Positions 22,353 through 32,114 of a DNA stretch of 44,114 nucleotides are shown here, one piece after another. The stretch comes from Methanocalculus sp. GTDB lineage: Archaea; Halobacteriota; Methanomicrobia; Methanomicrobiales; Methanocorpusculaceae. Position numbers and translations under genes: made by a program. The notes under the pieces were generated by a model. The model saw nothing but the letters and a program-made list of their open reading frames with translations, searched no databases and was not told the DNA's origin. The DNA is taken from positions 1 through 44,114 of the forward strand of contig DUKV01000065.1 of assembly GCA_013329165.1 (NCBI GenBank). Reading direction: 5' to 3'. Position 1 is the first letter of the stretch, and each line of letters opens with the position of its first letter.

Positions 22353-23460
22353 TGACAACTCCTGCGGCATGATCGATCTCGCTCTCCGAGATGATCAGGG
22401 GTGGGACAAGCCGGAGATTGCCGTTTCCGGCACAATTGACCAGCACCCCGCGATCGAGACAGAGCTGCTGGATCTTCGGACATTCCTCTTCGCCGACGGT
22501 GATGCCGATCATCAGCCCACAGACACGGGGATTCCATTTCGCCAGTGCTTCAGCAAACCGCTTCCCCTTCCCTGCAATCTCCGGGAGGATCGGCTCGATG
22601 ACATCCATCGTCGCCATTGCAGCAGCCATCGCCAGGGGGCCGCCCGCAAAGGTGCTGCCATGCTCGCTCTTCTTAAATGCAAGATCCTCACGCGCAGCAA
22701 TTGCCCCCATCGGGAACCCGGATGCGATCCCTTTTGCCAGTGAGACGATATCGGGCATCACCTTCGTCTGGTGCATCCGAAGCCAGGTGCCTGTCCGGCC
22801 CATGCCGGTCTGCACCTCATCTGCGATTAAGAGGGCACCCTTCTCATCGCAGATCTCCCTGACACCCTCGATGAATCCTTCCGGCGGGATGATGACACCC
22901 GCTTCACCCTGGACGGGTTCAAGGATGACTGCGGCAGTATCGGTGGTAACTGCTTTTCTGAGTGCATCGAGATCGCCGTACTCAACAAAGCTGCATTTCG
23001 GCTCAAGAGGGCCGAATGGTTCGCGGATTGCAGGCTTATGCGTAACAGCAAGTGATCCGATCGTTCGTCCATGGAATCCATGGATAAAGGCGACTGTTTC
23101 TTTTCGCTTTGTTGCAACACGTGCAAGTTTCAGTGCGGCGTCATTTGCTTCTGCACCGGAGTTTGAGAAGAATACCTGCGCCATCCGTGTAGCCGTTGCC
23201 AGCCGCTCTGCATACTCTGCCTGGCCGGGAACATAGTAGAGGTTTGAGCAGTGGATCAGCTCCCTGGCCTGCCCGCAGATCGCCTCGACAACATGGTCAT
23301 GGCAATGGCCGGTGCTACAGACGGCAATACCAGCCACACAATCAAGATACTCACGTCCGTCAGCATCCCATACAGTACATCCCTTCCCACGCCGGATCAT
23401 CATCGTCCGGGAGAAGGCAGGCATGTAGTACCGGGCATCAAGGCTCTTGTAATCGTTCAT
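22324..23460 (-). CDS. argD: Acetylornithine aminotransferase
   Basis: 378 residues, class III PLP aminotransferase. SNSGAEANDAALKLAR is the cofactor phosphate loop, GFHGRTIGSLAVTHKP the hinge, ILEPVQGEAGVI and LIADEVQTGMGRTG the PLP-ring region, and SLAKGIASGFPMGA carries the PLP lysine at about 243. Length and motifs fit ArgD, which transaminates N-acetylglutamate semialdehyde in arginine synthesis; such enzymes may also act in lysine synthesis. The ATG lies 6 bp after the guaAB stop. Confidence 0.92.
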   Translation of the reverse strand: MNDYKSLDARYYMPAFSRTMMIRRGKGCTVWDADGREYLDCVAGIAVCSTGHCHDHVVEAICGQARELIHCSNLYYVPGQAEYAERLATATRMAQVFFSNSGAEANDAALKLARVATKRKETVAFIHGFHGRTIGSLAVTHKPAIREPFGPLEPKCSFVEYGDLDALRKAVTTDTAAVILEPVQGEAGVIIPPEGFIEGVREICDEKGALLIADEVQTGMGRTGTWLRMHQTKVMPDIVSLAKGIASGFPMGAIAAREDLAFKKSEHGSTFAGGPLAMAAAMATMDVIEPILPEIAGKGKRFAEALAKWNPRVCGLMIGITVGEEECPKIQQLCLDRGVLVNCAGNGNLRLVPPLIISESEIDHAAGVVNEALTEVLG

Positions 23461-23466
23461 AGGTAC

Positions 23467-24384
23467 TCACTCATATTCTATTGTTGCGGGGGGTTTTGGA
23501 GTCACATCATAGACGACCCGTGCCACCCCGGGTATCTCCGAGGTGATGCGGGATGCGATCCGATCAAGGGTCTCATAGGGCAGGCGGAGGGGATCTGCGG
23601 TCATACCATCGCGGGAATTTACCGCACGCACCGAGACGATCCAGCCATGGATACGGACATCACCTTTCACACCGGTTCCAAGCCCGATAAGGGCGGCAAA
23701 GCACTGCCAGGGGGAGTAGGTCTCGATCAGTTCTTCCTCGACGATGTTGTTTGCCTCCCGAACAATCGCAACCTTCTCGGGCGTTACCTCCCCGAGCACC
23801 CTGACAGCAAGGCCCGGTCCCGGGAACGGCATTCTGTGCTGGATCTCTGGAGGCAGGCCAAGCGCACCTGCAACAACCCGCACCTCATCCTTATATAAGT
23901 CGCGGAGCGGCTCGATAACTCCTTTGAACCGGATATCAAGCGGCATTCCTCCGACATTGTGATGGCTTTTAATTCCGCCTTCACTCTCGATCCTGTCGGG
24001 GTAGATGGTTCCCTGGAGGAGATATTCGGCTGCGGTCTCCTTTGCTTCATGCTCGAATATCCTGATGAACCGCTCTCCGATCGCCTTTCTTTTCTCTTCA
24101 GGATCGATGATCCCTTTGAGCGCGGTGAAGAACGTATCTGAAGCATCCACGGTCTTGAGGTTGATTGACCCAAAGAGCTGCTTTATCCGGGCACTTTCAC
24201 CCTTCCTCATCAGGCCGGTATCCACATAGATCGGGATCAGACGATCCCCGATTGCCCGTGCCGCAAGTGCTGCACAGACCGAGCTGTCGACACCGCCTGA
24301 GAGTGCCATGACAACATGGCCGTCCGCTGCAGCTACTTTTATCTCCTCAACTGCCTCTTCGATGAATTTTTGTGCATTTACCAT
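23467..24384 (-). CDS. guaAB: GMP synthase subunit B (ATP pyrophosphatase part)
   Basis: 305 residues. [19 protein letters not shown] is the PP-loop that adenylates [16 protein letters not shown] follows. [22 protein letters not shown] and [13 protein letters not shown] are GuaA family blocks, and the protein ends KPPATIEYE as usual. Archaea encode the glutaminase subunit GuaAA separately; it is not in this window. The ATG at 24384, with AGGTGA upstream, is preferred to a start 9 bp earlier. It follows pyrG by 9 bp. Confidence 0.95.
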   Translation of the reverse strand: MVNAQKFIEEAVEEIKVAAADGHVVMALSGGVDSSVCAALAARAIGDRLIPIYVDTGLMRKGESARIKQLFGSINLKTVDASDTFFTALKGIIDPEEKRKAIGERFIRIFEHEAKETAAEYLLQGTIYPDRIESEGGIKSHHNVGGMPLDIRFKGVIEPLRDLYKDEVRVVAGALGLPPEIQHRMPFPGPGLAVRVLGEVTPEKVAIVREANNIVEEELIETYSPWQCFAALIGLGTGVKGDVRIHGWIVSVRAVNSRDGMTADPLRLPYETLDRIASRITSEIPGVARVVYDVTPKPPATIEYE

Positions 24385-24393
24385 GGTTGTCAC

Positions 24394-25974
24394 CTATGTT
24401 GTCTTTTTTACTGCCTTACATGCTGTTACAAACCCGAGGAACGGGGGTGACGGCCGTGTTGGCCGTGACCGGAACTCGGGATGGAACTGTGTCGCAAAGA
24501 AGAACGGGTGATCGGATATCTCCAGGATCTCCATCCGGTTTCCGTTTCTCCCCGAGAAGATAAGGCCATGTTCTTCCAGCACCGGTATATACTCCGGGTT
24601 CACCTCATAACGGTGGCGATGCCGCTCGATCACTTCAGCAGCATTATAGATCCGATCCGCAATGGTGCCCGGGGTGATTGCAACCGGATAGTCTCCAAGC
24701 CGCATCGTTCCACCGAGATCAACCTCATCCTCCTGTTCAGGGAGGATCGTGATGACATGAGTTCCCTCACCAATCTCTGCGCTGATCGCGTCACTGATCC
24801 CTGCGATATTCCGTGCATATTCGACAACTGCCAGTTGGAAGCCGAGACAGAGGCCGAGGAGGGGGATCTTCTCCTCGCGGGCGCAGCGGATTGCGGAGAT
24901 CTTTCCTTCGATACCGCGTGTCCCGAATCCGCCGGGGATCAGGATGCCGTCAACCTCATTGAAGGCAGAATCTTCACAATCCTCGGCATCGATCCACCTG
25001 ATATTCACTTCAGTCGAGAGGGAGCGCCCTGCATGCTTCAGTGCCTCCTTGATGCTCATATAGACATCCTCAATCCCGTACTTGGTGACGATGGCAACGG
25101 TGATTCTGCTGGTATATTCCCTGGTTACAAGACGGTACCAGTCAGTTGAGAGGGAATGCACCTCCAGCTGGAGGAGATCCATCAGGACATCTGCAAGCCC
25201 CTCTTTCTCAAGCTCCATCGGGACATGATATGTGTCGGGTGCGGTTGTGGCACTGATCACCGCCCGTTCCGGTACATCACAGAACGCTGAGATCTTCCGC
25301 TTGGTATTGACCCCGACCGGCAGTTCGCTTCTCCCAACGATCACATCAGGATACAACCCGAGTTCCCTGAGCGCCTTCACCGAGTGCTGGGTCGGTTTTG
25401 TCTTGAGATCACCCATGGAATCTGCCGGGATGAGCGTGACATGCACGAGGATAAAGTCACCGGGTGCAGACTCGCCATGCATCTGCCGAACCGCCTCCAG
25501 AAACGGCATACTCTCGATATCGCCGACGGTTCCCCCAACCTCGACGATGCAGACATCTGCCGGGTCGCCGTTTGTCCTCCAGTTTTCAGCAGCAGACCGG
25601 ATCAGGCTTTTGATCATATCGGTGATATGAGGGATGATCTGGACCGTCTCCCCGAGATAATCCCCATGCCGCTCTTTCTCGATGACGGTCCGGTAGATTT
25701 TACCGGTGGTGATATTGTGATCCGAGGTGAGTTCGATATCCATGAATCGTTCATAGTTCCCAAGATCAAGATCGACCTCCGCACCGTCACGAAGGACGAA
25801 AACCTCGCCATGCTGTGCAGGATTCATCGTGCCCGCATCGATATTGAGATATGGATCGATCTTCACCGCAGTTACGATATAACCCCGGTTCTTCAGGATA
25901 CGTCCAATTGAGGCAGCAGTGATACCTTTTCCAAGGCCACTCATCACCCCCCCGGTAACAACAATATATTTCAA
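24394..25974 (-). CDS. pyrG: CTP synthase
   Basis: 526 residues. The synthase domain starts [20 protein letters not shown] and includes [20 protein letters not shown] and [20 protein letters not shown]. The glutaminase domain has [18 protein letters not shown] with the catalytic cysteine and [14 protein letters not shown] with the histidine and glutamate. It aminates UTP to CTP with glutamine. The proposed start is TTG at 25974, because homologues begin exactly at (M)KYIVVTGG and GGGGATCTC lies just upstream; the 29 extra codons of the longer frame look unrelated. It heads a six-gene series ending at 20171. Confidence 0.95.
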   Translation of the reverse strand: MKYIVVTGGVMSGLGKGITAASIGRILKNRGYIVTAVKIDPYLNIDAGTMNPAQHGEVFVLRDGAEVDLDLGNYERFMDIELTSDHNITTGKIYRTVIEKERHGDYLGETVQIIPHITDMIKSLIRSAAENWRTNGDPADVCIVEVGGTVGDIESMPFLEAVRQMHGESAPGDFILVHVTLIPADSMGDLKTKPTQHSVKALRELGLYPDVIVGRSELPVGVNTKRKISAFCDVPERAVISATTAPDTYHVPMELEKEGLADVLMDLLQLEVHSLSTDWYRLVTREYTSRITVAIVTKYGIEDVYMSIKEALKHAGRSLSTEVNIRWIDAEDCEDSAFNEVDGILIPGGFGTRGIEGKISAIRCAREEKIPLLGLCLGFQLAVVEYARNIAGISDAISAEIGEGTHVITILPEQEDEVDLGGTMRLGDYPVAITPGTIADRIYNAAEVIERHRHRYEVNPEYIPVLEEHGLIFSGRNGNRMEILEISDHPFFFATQFHPEFRSRPTRPSPPFLGFVTACKAVKKTT

Positions 25975-26026
25975 GAGAGATCCCCGCTTTAGATCCGTCT
26001 CTTCTCTCAAACTATTATCCTTCGCA

Positions 26027-26041
26027 TCTCTTGGTAAGAGA
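26027..26041. repeat. Inverted repeat TCTCTT-GGT-AAGAGA upstream of pyrG
   Basis: Perfect 6-bp arms, 53-67 bp upstream of the proposed pyrG start and just beyond the thioesterase stop. A TATA-like GATAATAG lies between it and pyrG. It could be an operator or the end of the preceding transcript. Confidence 0.3.
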
Positions 26042-26057
26042 AGGGATATCTGTGGGA

Positions 26058-26477
26058 TCACATTTTTGAGACGATGGCAAAGGATGCGGTCGTCCTGGCA
26101 AGGACTTCACCTGATTCATCGCCTCTCCGCACTTCAGCTTCTGTAAAAGCAATCCTCCGTCCACGCCGGACCACCCATCCGCGCGCAACAATCATTCCAT
26201 CCCGTGCTCCCCGGAGAAAACTGGTCGATTCGGAGATGGTGGCGATCCCTTCGGTTTCGGTGAGCACCGTATAGAGGGCAAGCGCCATCGCTTCATCGGC
26301 AAGTGCAACGAAGATGCCTCCCTGGAGCCATCCGACACCATTATGCATCGTTGGTAAAATCTCCATCGAAAGATTGGCATGCCCTTCTGCAAATGAGATG
26401 ACAGTGACACCCATCATCTGAAAAAACGGGTTCGCCTGATCTGAATCGAGTTTCAGGCGTTCAAGATAATTCATCAT
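26058..26477 (-). CDS. PaaI-like hotdog-fold thioesterase (second paralogue)
   Basis: 139 residues. [20 protein letters not shown] is the hotdog helix block, with GGIF in place of the GGAL of the copy at 12.1 kb. The strands [20 protein letters not shown] and ASFAIVSKM complete the fold. It is probably an acyl-CoA thioesterase of unknown specificity. Two adjacent ATG codons can start it. It lies 83 bp upstream of pyrG on the same strand. Confidence 0.82.
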   Translation of the reverse strand: MMNYLERLKLDSDQANPFFQMMGVTVISFAEGHANLSMEILPTMHNGVGWLQGGIFVALADEAMALALYTVLTETEGIATISESTSFLRGARDGMIVARGWVVRRGRRIAFTEAEVRRGDESGEVLARTTASFAIVSKM

Positions 26478-26521
26478 CTATGAGTCGCCTTCAGCCTGGC
26501 ATAAGTATTTCGACACCATAT

Positions 26522-26530
26522 TTTTATATA
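26522..26530 (+). promoter_or_regulatory. TATA box of the PEGA protein gene
   Basis: TTTTATATA is centred about 24 bp before the ATG at 26550, fitting a leaderless transcript starting at or close to that ATG. Confidence 0.5.
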
Positions 26531-26549
26531 TTCAACACCTTCTGACAAG

Positions 26550-27239
26550 ATGGGAATTCAAATGGTTACAATCAAGCATTTCCTGGCACTGATCATCGCA
26601 ATCGCGGTGATCCTCCCTGCCGCCTCGGCGATGGTGGGAGGAGACAAGGCGTGGTTCCTCATCAGCAGCAATGTCGATGGAGCCGATGTCTATTTTGGAG
26701 GAGAATACAAGGGGCAGACGGTGGATCAGAAACTCTATGTTGAGTACTTCACCACCGGAACACCAGTAACCAACTTCATGGTGACAAAAGAGGGTTATAC
26801 ACCCTATACAGGACAGATTACACACTATCCAGCTATGGGCGAGACGGTGACACTGTATGCCACCCTGCAGCCTGCCCAGCCAACCCCGACCTCCCCACCG
26901 ATCGGCGGAAGTATCGGCTGGTACACCGTCTATGCAAATGTCGATGGCGCAAGCGTCTACTTTGACAATGACTACAAAGGCACCATTGCAAATGGTGAGC
27001 TGACCGTGCAGGTCTACACAACAGCCACCCCCTATCAGACATACCGTGTGTCGATGAGTGGGTATTCTGACTTCACCTCACAGATCACTGACTGGCCGGC
27101 AGCCGGAGAGACCGTCAAACTTCATGCAAACCTCCAGCCGGTTGCAACAACGCAGCCCCAGCCCTCACCGGTATCGATCCTGGCAGTTCTTGCTGGCGCA
27201 GTCGGCGCGGCAGTGCTCATCGCCTACAGGCGGAGATAA
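26550..27239 (+). CDS. Secreted PEGA-domain surface protein with C-terminal anchor
   Basis: 229 residues. A signal peptide (HFLALIIAIAVILPAASA) is followed by two copies of a PEGA-like beta domain: one at about 35-110 (FLISSNVDGADVYFGGEYKG) and one at about 127-200 (YTVYANVDGASVYFDNDYKG). These are joined by a proline/threonine-rich linker (QPAQPTPTSPP). A second linker (QPQPSPVSI) leads to a C-terminal hydrophobic stretch, LAVLAGAVGAAVLIAY, and RRR. The tail resembles archaeal sortase-type or simple membrane anchors. It is probably displayed on the cell surface. GTTATGC-free context and a T-run follow. The start could also be the ATG at 26562. Confidence 0.82.
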   Translation: MGIQMVTIKHFLALIIAIAVILPAASAMVGGDKAWFLISSNVDGADVYFGGEYKGQTVDQKLYVEYFTTGTPVTNFMVTKEGYTPYTGQITHYPAMGETVTLYATLQPAQPTPTSPPIGGSIGWYTVYANVDGASVYFDNDYKGTIANGELTVQVYTTATPYQTYRVSMSGYSDFTSQITDWPAAGETVKLHANLQPVATTQPQPSPVSILAVLAGAVGAAVLIAYRRR

Positions 27240-27246
27240 TTCACTT

Positions 27247-27255
27247 CTCTTTTTT
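27247..27255 (+). terminator. Oligo-T terminator after the PEGA gene
   Basis: TCTCTTTTTT begins about 8 bp after the stop codon and ends 23 bp before the start of the next gene. Confidence 0.45.
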
Positions 27256-27278
27256 CATACAGCTACCATCAATATACT

Positions 27279-27752
27279 ATGATCACCATTCGCAGGTTTG
27301 AAGCGGGAGATTGTGAAGAGATCAGCCGGATGGAAGAGCGGAGTTCAGGCTCTCTTTATGGCGCATATGTCTTTATACGGCAGATGCAGGCGATTGCAGG
27401 CGATACATTCTTCATCGCAACGGCAGATGACGACATCGCCGGTTATACCATCGGATCCATCGTCGGCTCTTCCCCTGATACAGGATGGATCCTCCGGCTC
27501 CAGGTAGCAGAACACAATAAAAGAAACGGGATCGGGCGGAGGTTGATGGATCAGCTCCTCACAACATTCGAAGAGATGGGTGTTGCGCAGGTACTTCTCT
27601 CGGTCTCACCAGAAAACCATGCGGCTCTCCCCCTCTATCGCTCCCTTGGATTTATTGATGATTCATTTGAGCCCGACTACTTCGGGCCGGGTATTGACCG
27701 CCTGATCCTCAGAAAGCAGATGGATGCTCCTTCCGATCAACCGGAATTGTAA
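27279..27752 (+). CDS. GNAT family N-acetyltransferase
   Basis: 157 residues. LRLQVAEHNKRNGIGRRLMD carries the acetyl-CoA pyrophosphate-binding Q/R-x-x-G-x-G/A motif, followed by LLTTFEEMGVAQVLLSVSPE and NHAALPLYRSLGFI, motifs B and the typical end of RimI-like enzymes. It may acetylate protein N-termini or small molecules; the substrate is unknown. It stands between a terminator and the DJ-1 gene. Confidence 0.85.
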   Translation: MITIRRFEAGDCEEISRMEERSSGSLYGAYVFIRQMQAIAGDTFFIATADDDIAGYTIGSIVGSSPDTGWILRLQVAEHNKRNGIGRRLMDQLLTTFEEMGVAQVLLSVSPENHAALPLYRSLGFIDDSFEPDYFGPGIDRLILRKQMDAPSDQPEL

Positions 27753-27832
27753 ACTCTGAAATGCTTGAGGAACCGGTCCGGTCTGCTGAACGGTGAAAAC
27801 CCTTAATGTGATTGTTTCTGATACCAGTATAC

Positions 27833-28348
27833 ATGAAACTCTTGGTAGCAGTTGCACCTGATCGGTTCCGTGATGAAGAACTGAGCGAGCCGATGAAGAT
27901 ATTCCAGGCAAAGGGAGTAGAAACAGTCATCGGATCCACACAGATCGGTGAGTGTGTAGGGATGATGGGGGATCGTGTCGAGGCGACCGTGACATTTGAA
28001 GATGTATCCGCTGCCGAATTTGATGGTATCGTGATCATCGGCGGACTCGGTGCTCAGGACTTCTTCTGGAGCAGCAAGGAGCTGATTGCGCTTGTGAGCG
28101 ACTTTTATGAGAATGGAAAAGTCGTGGCCGCCATCTGCCTCTCCCCGGCGGTTCTTGCGCTTGCAGGTATTCTTAAGGGTAAGAAGGCAACGGTCTTTGT
28201 GAGCCCCGCCTCAACCTATGCGATGAAGGAGGGGGGTGCATCCCTGCAGAATGATCCGGTTGTTGTCGACGGGAAGATCATTACTGCCAATGGACCGACT
28301 GCCGCAAAGGCATTTGGTGAAGCGATCGTCTCGACACTGAATGCATAA
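27833..28348 (+). CDS. DJ-1/PfpI family protein
   Basis: 171 residues from the ATG at 27833 (the frame is open 21 bp further). MKLLVAVAPDRFRDEEL is the first strand with the conserved glutamate region. DGIVIIGGLGAQDFFW, VVAAICLSPAVLALAG with the nucleophilic cysteine at about 104 on its elbow, and IITANGPTAAKAFGEAIV follow. Members act as glyoxalases, deglycases, chaperones or proteases of uncertain role. The stop overlaps the first possible ATG of the glycosyltransferase gene. Confidence 0.9.
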   Translation: MKLLVAVAPDRFRDEELSEPMKIFQAKGVETVIGSTQIGECVGMMGDRVEATVTFEDVSAAEFDGIVIIGGLGAQDFFWSSKELIALVSDFYENGKVVAAICLSPAVLALAGILKGKKATVFVSPASTYAMKEGGASLQNDPVVVDGKIITANGPTAAKAFGEAIVSTLNA

Positions 28349-29048
28349 CACCATGGACAGGGTACCTGAGAAGGATTGCAGCCTTATCATTCCGGCATAT
28401 AATGAGGAGGAGAGAATAGGCAACCACCTCAACGATCTCATCGGATTTGGCGGTGAGATCATCATTATTTCAGATGGGACCGATGCAACAGCCTCGATCG
28501 TCTCCCGGTTCACCATGGAGAATCCTGACTGTGACATCACCTGCATCTCTTCTCCTGATCGGCTCGGCAAAGGTGGTGGCATAGCCAGGGGCATGAAGCA
28601 GGCCACACGAACGTATATCGGTTTTATGGATGCCGATGGCTCAACCAGCATTGAAGAGATGAATCATATCTTCTCACACCTCGACCACGCAGATGGCGTG
28701 ATCGGATCACGATGGATGCCTGAATCAATGATCCCGATCAGGCAGGGGATAGTGCGCAGGGTTCAGAGCAGGATCTTTAATATCCTGATACGCATCCTCT
28801 TTGGCCTGCCATATGCAGACACACAGTGCGGTGCAAAGGCATTCCGGCGGGAGTTGATCGAGACCATACTGGATACAATGCAATCCACCGGCTTTGAGTT
28901 TGATGTGGAACTCCTCTGGAGAGCCCGTAATGCCGGATATGAAGTCATCGAGCTGCCGATCAGCTGGACTGACCGGGGTGGATCAAGTGTCAGGATGACC
29001 GATTCGATAGCGATGATAACCGGCCTCCTCAAGGTTCGTTTTTTATGA
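28341..29048 (+). CDS. Family 2 glycosyltransferase (dolichyl-phosphate hexose synthase type)
   Basis: 235 residues. CSLIIPAYNEEERIG is the GT2 start, EIIIISDGTDAT the nucleotide-sugar strand, RLGKGGGIARGMKQA and GFMDADGSTS (the DxD motif) the active site, and FDVELLWRARNAGYEVIELP the acceptor-side block. No membrane anchor is seen, although IFNILIRILFGLPYADTQCG may form the family's interface helices. It probably makes a polyprenyl- or dolichyl-phosphate sugar for surface glycosylation. The start is 28341 or the ATG at 28353. The stop overlaps the TPR gene start (ATGA). Confidence 0.88.
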   Translation: MHNTMDRVPEKDCSLIIPAYNEEERIGNHLNDLIGFGGEIIIISDGTDATASIVSRFTMENPDCDITCISSPDRLGKGGGIARGMKQATRTYIGFMDADGSTSIEEMNHIFSHLDHADGVIGSRWMPESMIPIRQGIVRRVQSRIFNILIRILFGLPYADTQCGAKAFRRELIETILDTMQSTGFEFDVELLWRARNAGYEVIELPISWTDRGGSSVRMTDSIAMITGLLKVRFL

Positions 29049-30838
29049 AAGATACGGCACCGGAAGATCGGATTCAACAGGCATTTCTCCTCCACGAGAC
29101 AGGAGCATATGAAGAATCGTTAGCACTCTGCTCGGGATCAAAGGAGATTGCGCTTGAGATTCTGGCTGCTGAGAACCAGCTTGCACTCGGGAGGCTGGGC
29201 GATGCCGAGGCTGCCTTTCGGGATCTCATCGCTGCTATCCCCGGCTCATCAAAGGCACATCTCGGGCTGGCTGAGGTTTTACGAAGCAGAGGAGATATCC
29301 CGGCAGCGACGGGTGAATATGCTGAGGCGATCCGCCTCGACCAGCGTAACCCAAAGGCCCTCCGGGAGTATGCCCGGATTCTTGCCGGGAAGGGGGATCA
29401 CCGTGGTGCCATTCCTGTGCAGAAGGCCCTTGTCGGGATCTCACAGAATCCCCTGGATTGCCTCTCCCTTCTCAGGTCACTGGTTGCGATCGGGGAGGCT
29501 GATGAGGCGATTGCTATATACTGGCAGATGAAACCGTCAGGAGAAGGAAATCCAGGGTACATCGAGGCATTGATCGCTTCAAAACGATATACCGAGGCGG
29601 CAGAAGAGGCAGAAGAGGCATGGGTCAGGGAGAACGATCTGATCTATCTCCGCCTCTGGCTATCTGCCCTCGCACGGATTGATCCGGCAGAGGCCCATGA
29701 TCGCTATAGAGAGTATATCCGGGAGTTTACTGACATCGAACTCCTCTTCTCTGCAGTGCTGCTTGCAAAACAGCTTCACTCCTATGATGAGGCTATTACA
29801 ATGCTCCACTCTCTCAGGAAGCTGCAGGATGAGCCGATTTACCACCTTCTTTTCTGCGATCTGCTCAGGGCGAAAGGTGAGATGGATGCGGCAGGCGAAG
29901 AATATGCAGAGCTCCTTTCAGAACAGCTCAGGTCATTTGAGCACCCGGAGTCGCTGAAGGTGATCATCGGGAAGTATATCGGCTTCCTTGAGTTGACAAA
30001 GGGGCAGGATTCCGTCATCGGGGAGATCCGCACCCTCCTTGAACCCCATACGTCATGGGTCTGCCTGGTCTGCCTTGGAGAGATGTATGAACGCTATGGA
30101 GATCTCCCCCGTGCCCGTGATACCTTCTACCGTGGATACCGGAGCCACTATCTCCGTGGTGGCATCCCTTATGCCGCATTTTCTGCCCGAAACCATGAGT
30201 GGCGTGAGGCTGAGAAGGTGATCCTCTATATCCTCTCCCATATCCGGAAAGGAGAGGATCTCGAGATGGTGGCAGGGGAGATTGTGCATGGGGATGAGAA
30301 GCTGTACCAGAACATGAAGATCACCCATGCCCTCATAGAACGGTTCATGGATATGATCCCGGATCTCACGGCAAACGGAAGAGAGATCCTCGCAGTCGCC
30401 TCCCTCTATGCGGCATCCGATGCGCTTGAGAGAAGAGATTACCAGGCATGCAAGGAGCACTGCCTGACCGGGCTTGATATGATGCCCTGTTATCCCTCCT
30501 CGATCAGAATAGGGGATTTTATCCCCCTCCTCTCGCAGGCAAAAGATCATGCACTCTCTGAAAGGCCGGTGATACAGCGGATGCAGGAGGATGCGGTTCC
30601 TGAAGAGGTGCCGATCTGGGAGAGGCTGATGCTCACCGGGAATGAAGAGAAAGCAGCAGCCTTCATCCGGGAACATTCAGAAGCAAATGAGATGGAACTC
30701 AGATCTCTTCTCGGCACGAGGCGTGTTGCCGGGATCATCAATGAGATTATCAGGAAGGCAGGCGAAGAAGGGATCAGCATAATCGAGAAGCGTGGCATCT
30801 CAGAGAATGGGGAGATATATGCCTGGGTCTTTAGATAA
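29045..30838 (+). CDS. Large TPR-repeat protein upstream of a BrxD-like ATPase
   Basis: 597 residues, almost wholly helical. TPR-like units are clear in the first 170 residues (GAYEESLALC, LGRLGDAEAAFRDLIAAIPG, SRGDIPAATGEYAEAIRLDQ, GKGDHRGAIPVQKALVG) and recur less regularly to about 470 (HSYDEAITMLHSLRKL, AKGEMDAAGEEYAELL, YGDLPRARDTFYRGYRS). The last 100 residues (PEEVPIWERLMLTGNEEKAA, LLGTRRVAGIINEIIRKAG) look like a separate small domain. No signal peptide is present, so it is cytosolic. It overlaps the glycosyltransferase gene by 4 bp and the ATPase gene by 20 bp, which implies linked translation. Not recognised beyond TPR. Confidence 0.8.
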   Translation: MKDTAPEDRIQQAFLLHETGAYEESLALCSGSKEIALEILAAENQLALGRLGDAEAAFRDLIAAIPGSSKAHLGLAEVLRSRGDIPAATGEYAEAIRLDQRNPKALREYARILAGKGDHRGAIPVQKALVGISQNPLDCLSLLRSLVAIGEADEAIAIYWQMKPSGEGNPGYIEALIASKRYTEAAEEAEEAWVRENDLIYLRLWLSALARIDPAEAHDRYREYIREFTDIELLFSAVLLAKQLHSYDEAITMLHSLRKLQDEPIYHLLFCDLLRAKGEMDAAGEEYAELLSEQLRSFEHPESLKVIIGKYIGFLELTKGQDSVIGEIRTLLEPHTSWVCLVCLGEMYERYGDLPRARDTFYRGYRSHYLRGGIPYAAFSARNHEWREAEKVILYILSHIRKGEDLEMVAGEIVHGDEKLYQNMKITHALIERFMDMIPDLTANGREILAVASLYAASDALERRDYQACKEHCLTGLDMMPCYPSSIRIGDFIPLLSQAKDHALSERPVIQRMQEDAVPEEVPIWERLMLTGNEEKAAAFIREHSEANEMELRSLLGTRRVAGIINEIIRKAGEEGISIIEKRGISENGEIYAWVFR

Positions 30839-32114
30839 TACACAGAACGACCGGAAACTGCAGAGTGTCGGGATCATCAATGCCCTCCGGCGGGGCACCG
30901 TCCCCGCAGAAGGGCTTGAACGGCTTGCAGTCGGTATCGCAACCGAAGAGCATGTGATCGCCGATCAGCTCGAGTATGTGGCAGCCGGCCGATCAGACCT
31001 GAAGTTTGTCAGGGGCGACTTTGGGAGCGGGAAGACCTTTCTGATCTGCCGTGCCCTTGAGATTGCGAGAACACGCGGGTTTGCAACAGCCCATGTCGTC
31101 ATCTCGCCCGATACCCCTCTCCACAAGCTTGCCGCCCTCTATCGTGCGATAGCACAGAACCTCAGAACCGGAACCGGTGAGGCTGCGTTAAAGAGCATCA
31201 TCGACACCTGGATCTTTGGGATCGAAGAGCGGCTGATCGAGTCACTTGGCGAGGAGGATGAAGAGCGGCTGGCAACGGCTGCTACGGCGGAGATCGAGGC
31301 ATCCCTGCTCAGGATATCAGAGGAGAACTCCGGACTTGCCGCAGCAGTCAGGACATACTACCAGGCAAACAACCGGGGCGACTTTGCTATCGCACAGGCT
31401 GCCCTCGGCTGGATATCCGGGGAGGAGACGGTCGGCAGGAGCTTCAAATCCGAAGCGGGCCTGAAGGGTGCGGTGGATGAAGGATCCGCACTCCCCTTCC
31501 TCCGGGGGCTGACAAGGATCATCGTCCAGGCAGGGTACCGGGGCCTGGCAATCGCGTTTGACGAGGCGGAGACGACACAGGGGTCTTCCCGGCCCCTCCG
31601 CGAGAAGGGGTATGTGAACCTGAGGCGGATCATCGATTCGGTCGACAGAAACGAGATGCCCCACTCTTTGCTCCTCTTCACGGGGACGCCATCCTTCTTC
31701 GAAGGGCCAAAAGGGATCAGGTCGCTCCCCCCGCTCTATGACCGGTTGCAGGTGATGGAGGATGACGGGTATGCAAATCCACGCCAGACCCAGATCATCC
31801 TCCAGCGCTTCGACGAAAGACGTCTCTTTGAAGTGGCCTCACGCGTCCTTGAGATCTACAGCGAGGCATACGCGGAGGTGGACCCGGAGCGGGTGAATCT
31901 CAGGTTCATACGGGCGATGATCGACCGGATCACACTCCGGTTTGGCGGCCGCATCGATGTGATCCCCCGGATATTCCTGCGTGAGTTTGTGGATATCCTT
32001 GACAAGTGCGCCCTCCACGCTGCCTATGATCCGATGGAGAAGTACCGGTTCGAAGGGGCAGGTATGCCTGAACTGAAGGAGGAGGAACGGGCAGTGATGG
32101 AGGTTGAGTGGTGA
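30819..32114 (+). CDS. BrxD-like P-loop ATPase (DUF2791 family)
   Basis: 431 residues from the ATG at 30819 (GGGGAG 4-5 nt upstream; an ATG at 30807 is possible). It has the order of motifs of DUF2791/BrxD: IINALRRGTVPAEGLERLAV at the N-terminus, KFVRGDFGSGKTFLICRALE with Walker A near 61-68, HVVISPDTPLHKLAALYRAI, then LAIAFDEAETTQGSS with Walker B near 242, LLFTGTPSFFEG as sensor-like strand, and SLPPLYDRL. BrxD is an ATP-binding component of type 2 BREX phage defence, usually next to a BrxHI helicase. Neither helicase nor other BREX gene is present here; the partner appears to be the TPR protein. Confidence 0.85.
   Translation: MPGSLDNTQNDRKLQSVGIINALRRGTVPAEGLERLAVGIATEEHVIADQLEYVAAGRSDLKFVRGDFGSGKTFLICRALEIARTRGFATAHVVISPDTPLHKLAALYRAIAQNLRTGTGEAALKSIIDTWIFGIEERLIESLGEEDEERLATAATAEIEASLLRISEENSGLAAAVRTYYQANNRGDFAIAQAALGWISGEETVGRSFKSEAGLKGAVDEGSALPFLRGLTRIIVQAGYRGLAIAFDEAETTQGSSRPLREKGYVNLRRIIDSVDRNEMPHSLLLFTGTPSFFEGPKGIRSLPPLYDRLQVMEDDGYANPRQTQIILQRFDERRLFEVASRVLEIYSEAYAEVDPERVNLRFIRAMIDRITLRFGGRIDVIPRIFLREFVDILDKCALHAAYDPMEKYRFEGAGMPELKEEERAVMEVEW

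Noticed and set aside
27833..32114. A complete BREX locus
   Set aside because: Only the BrxD-like ATPase is present; no PglZ, BrxHI, methylase or BrxC-type gene was found in the window.
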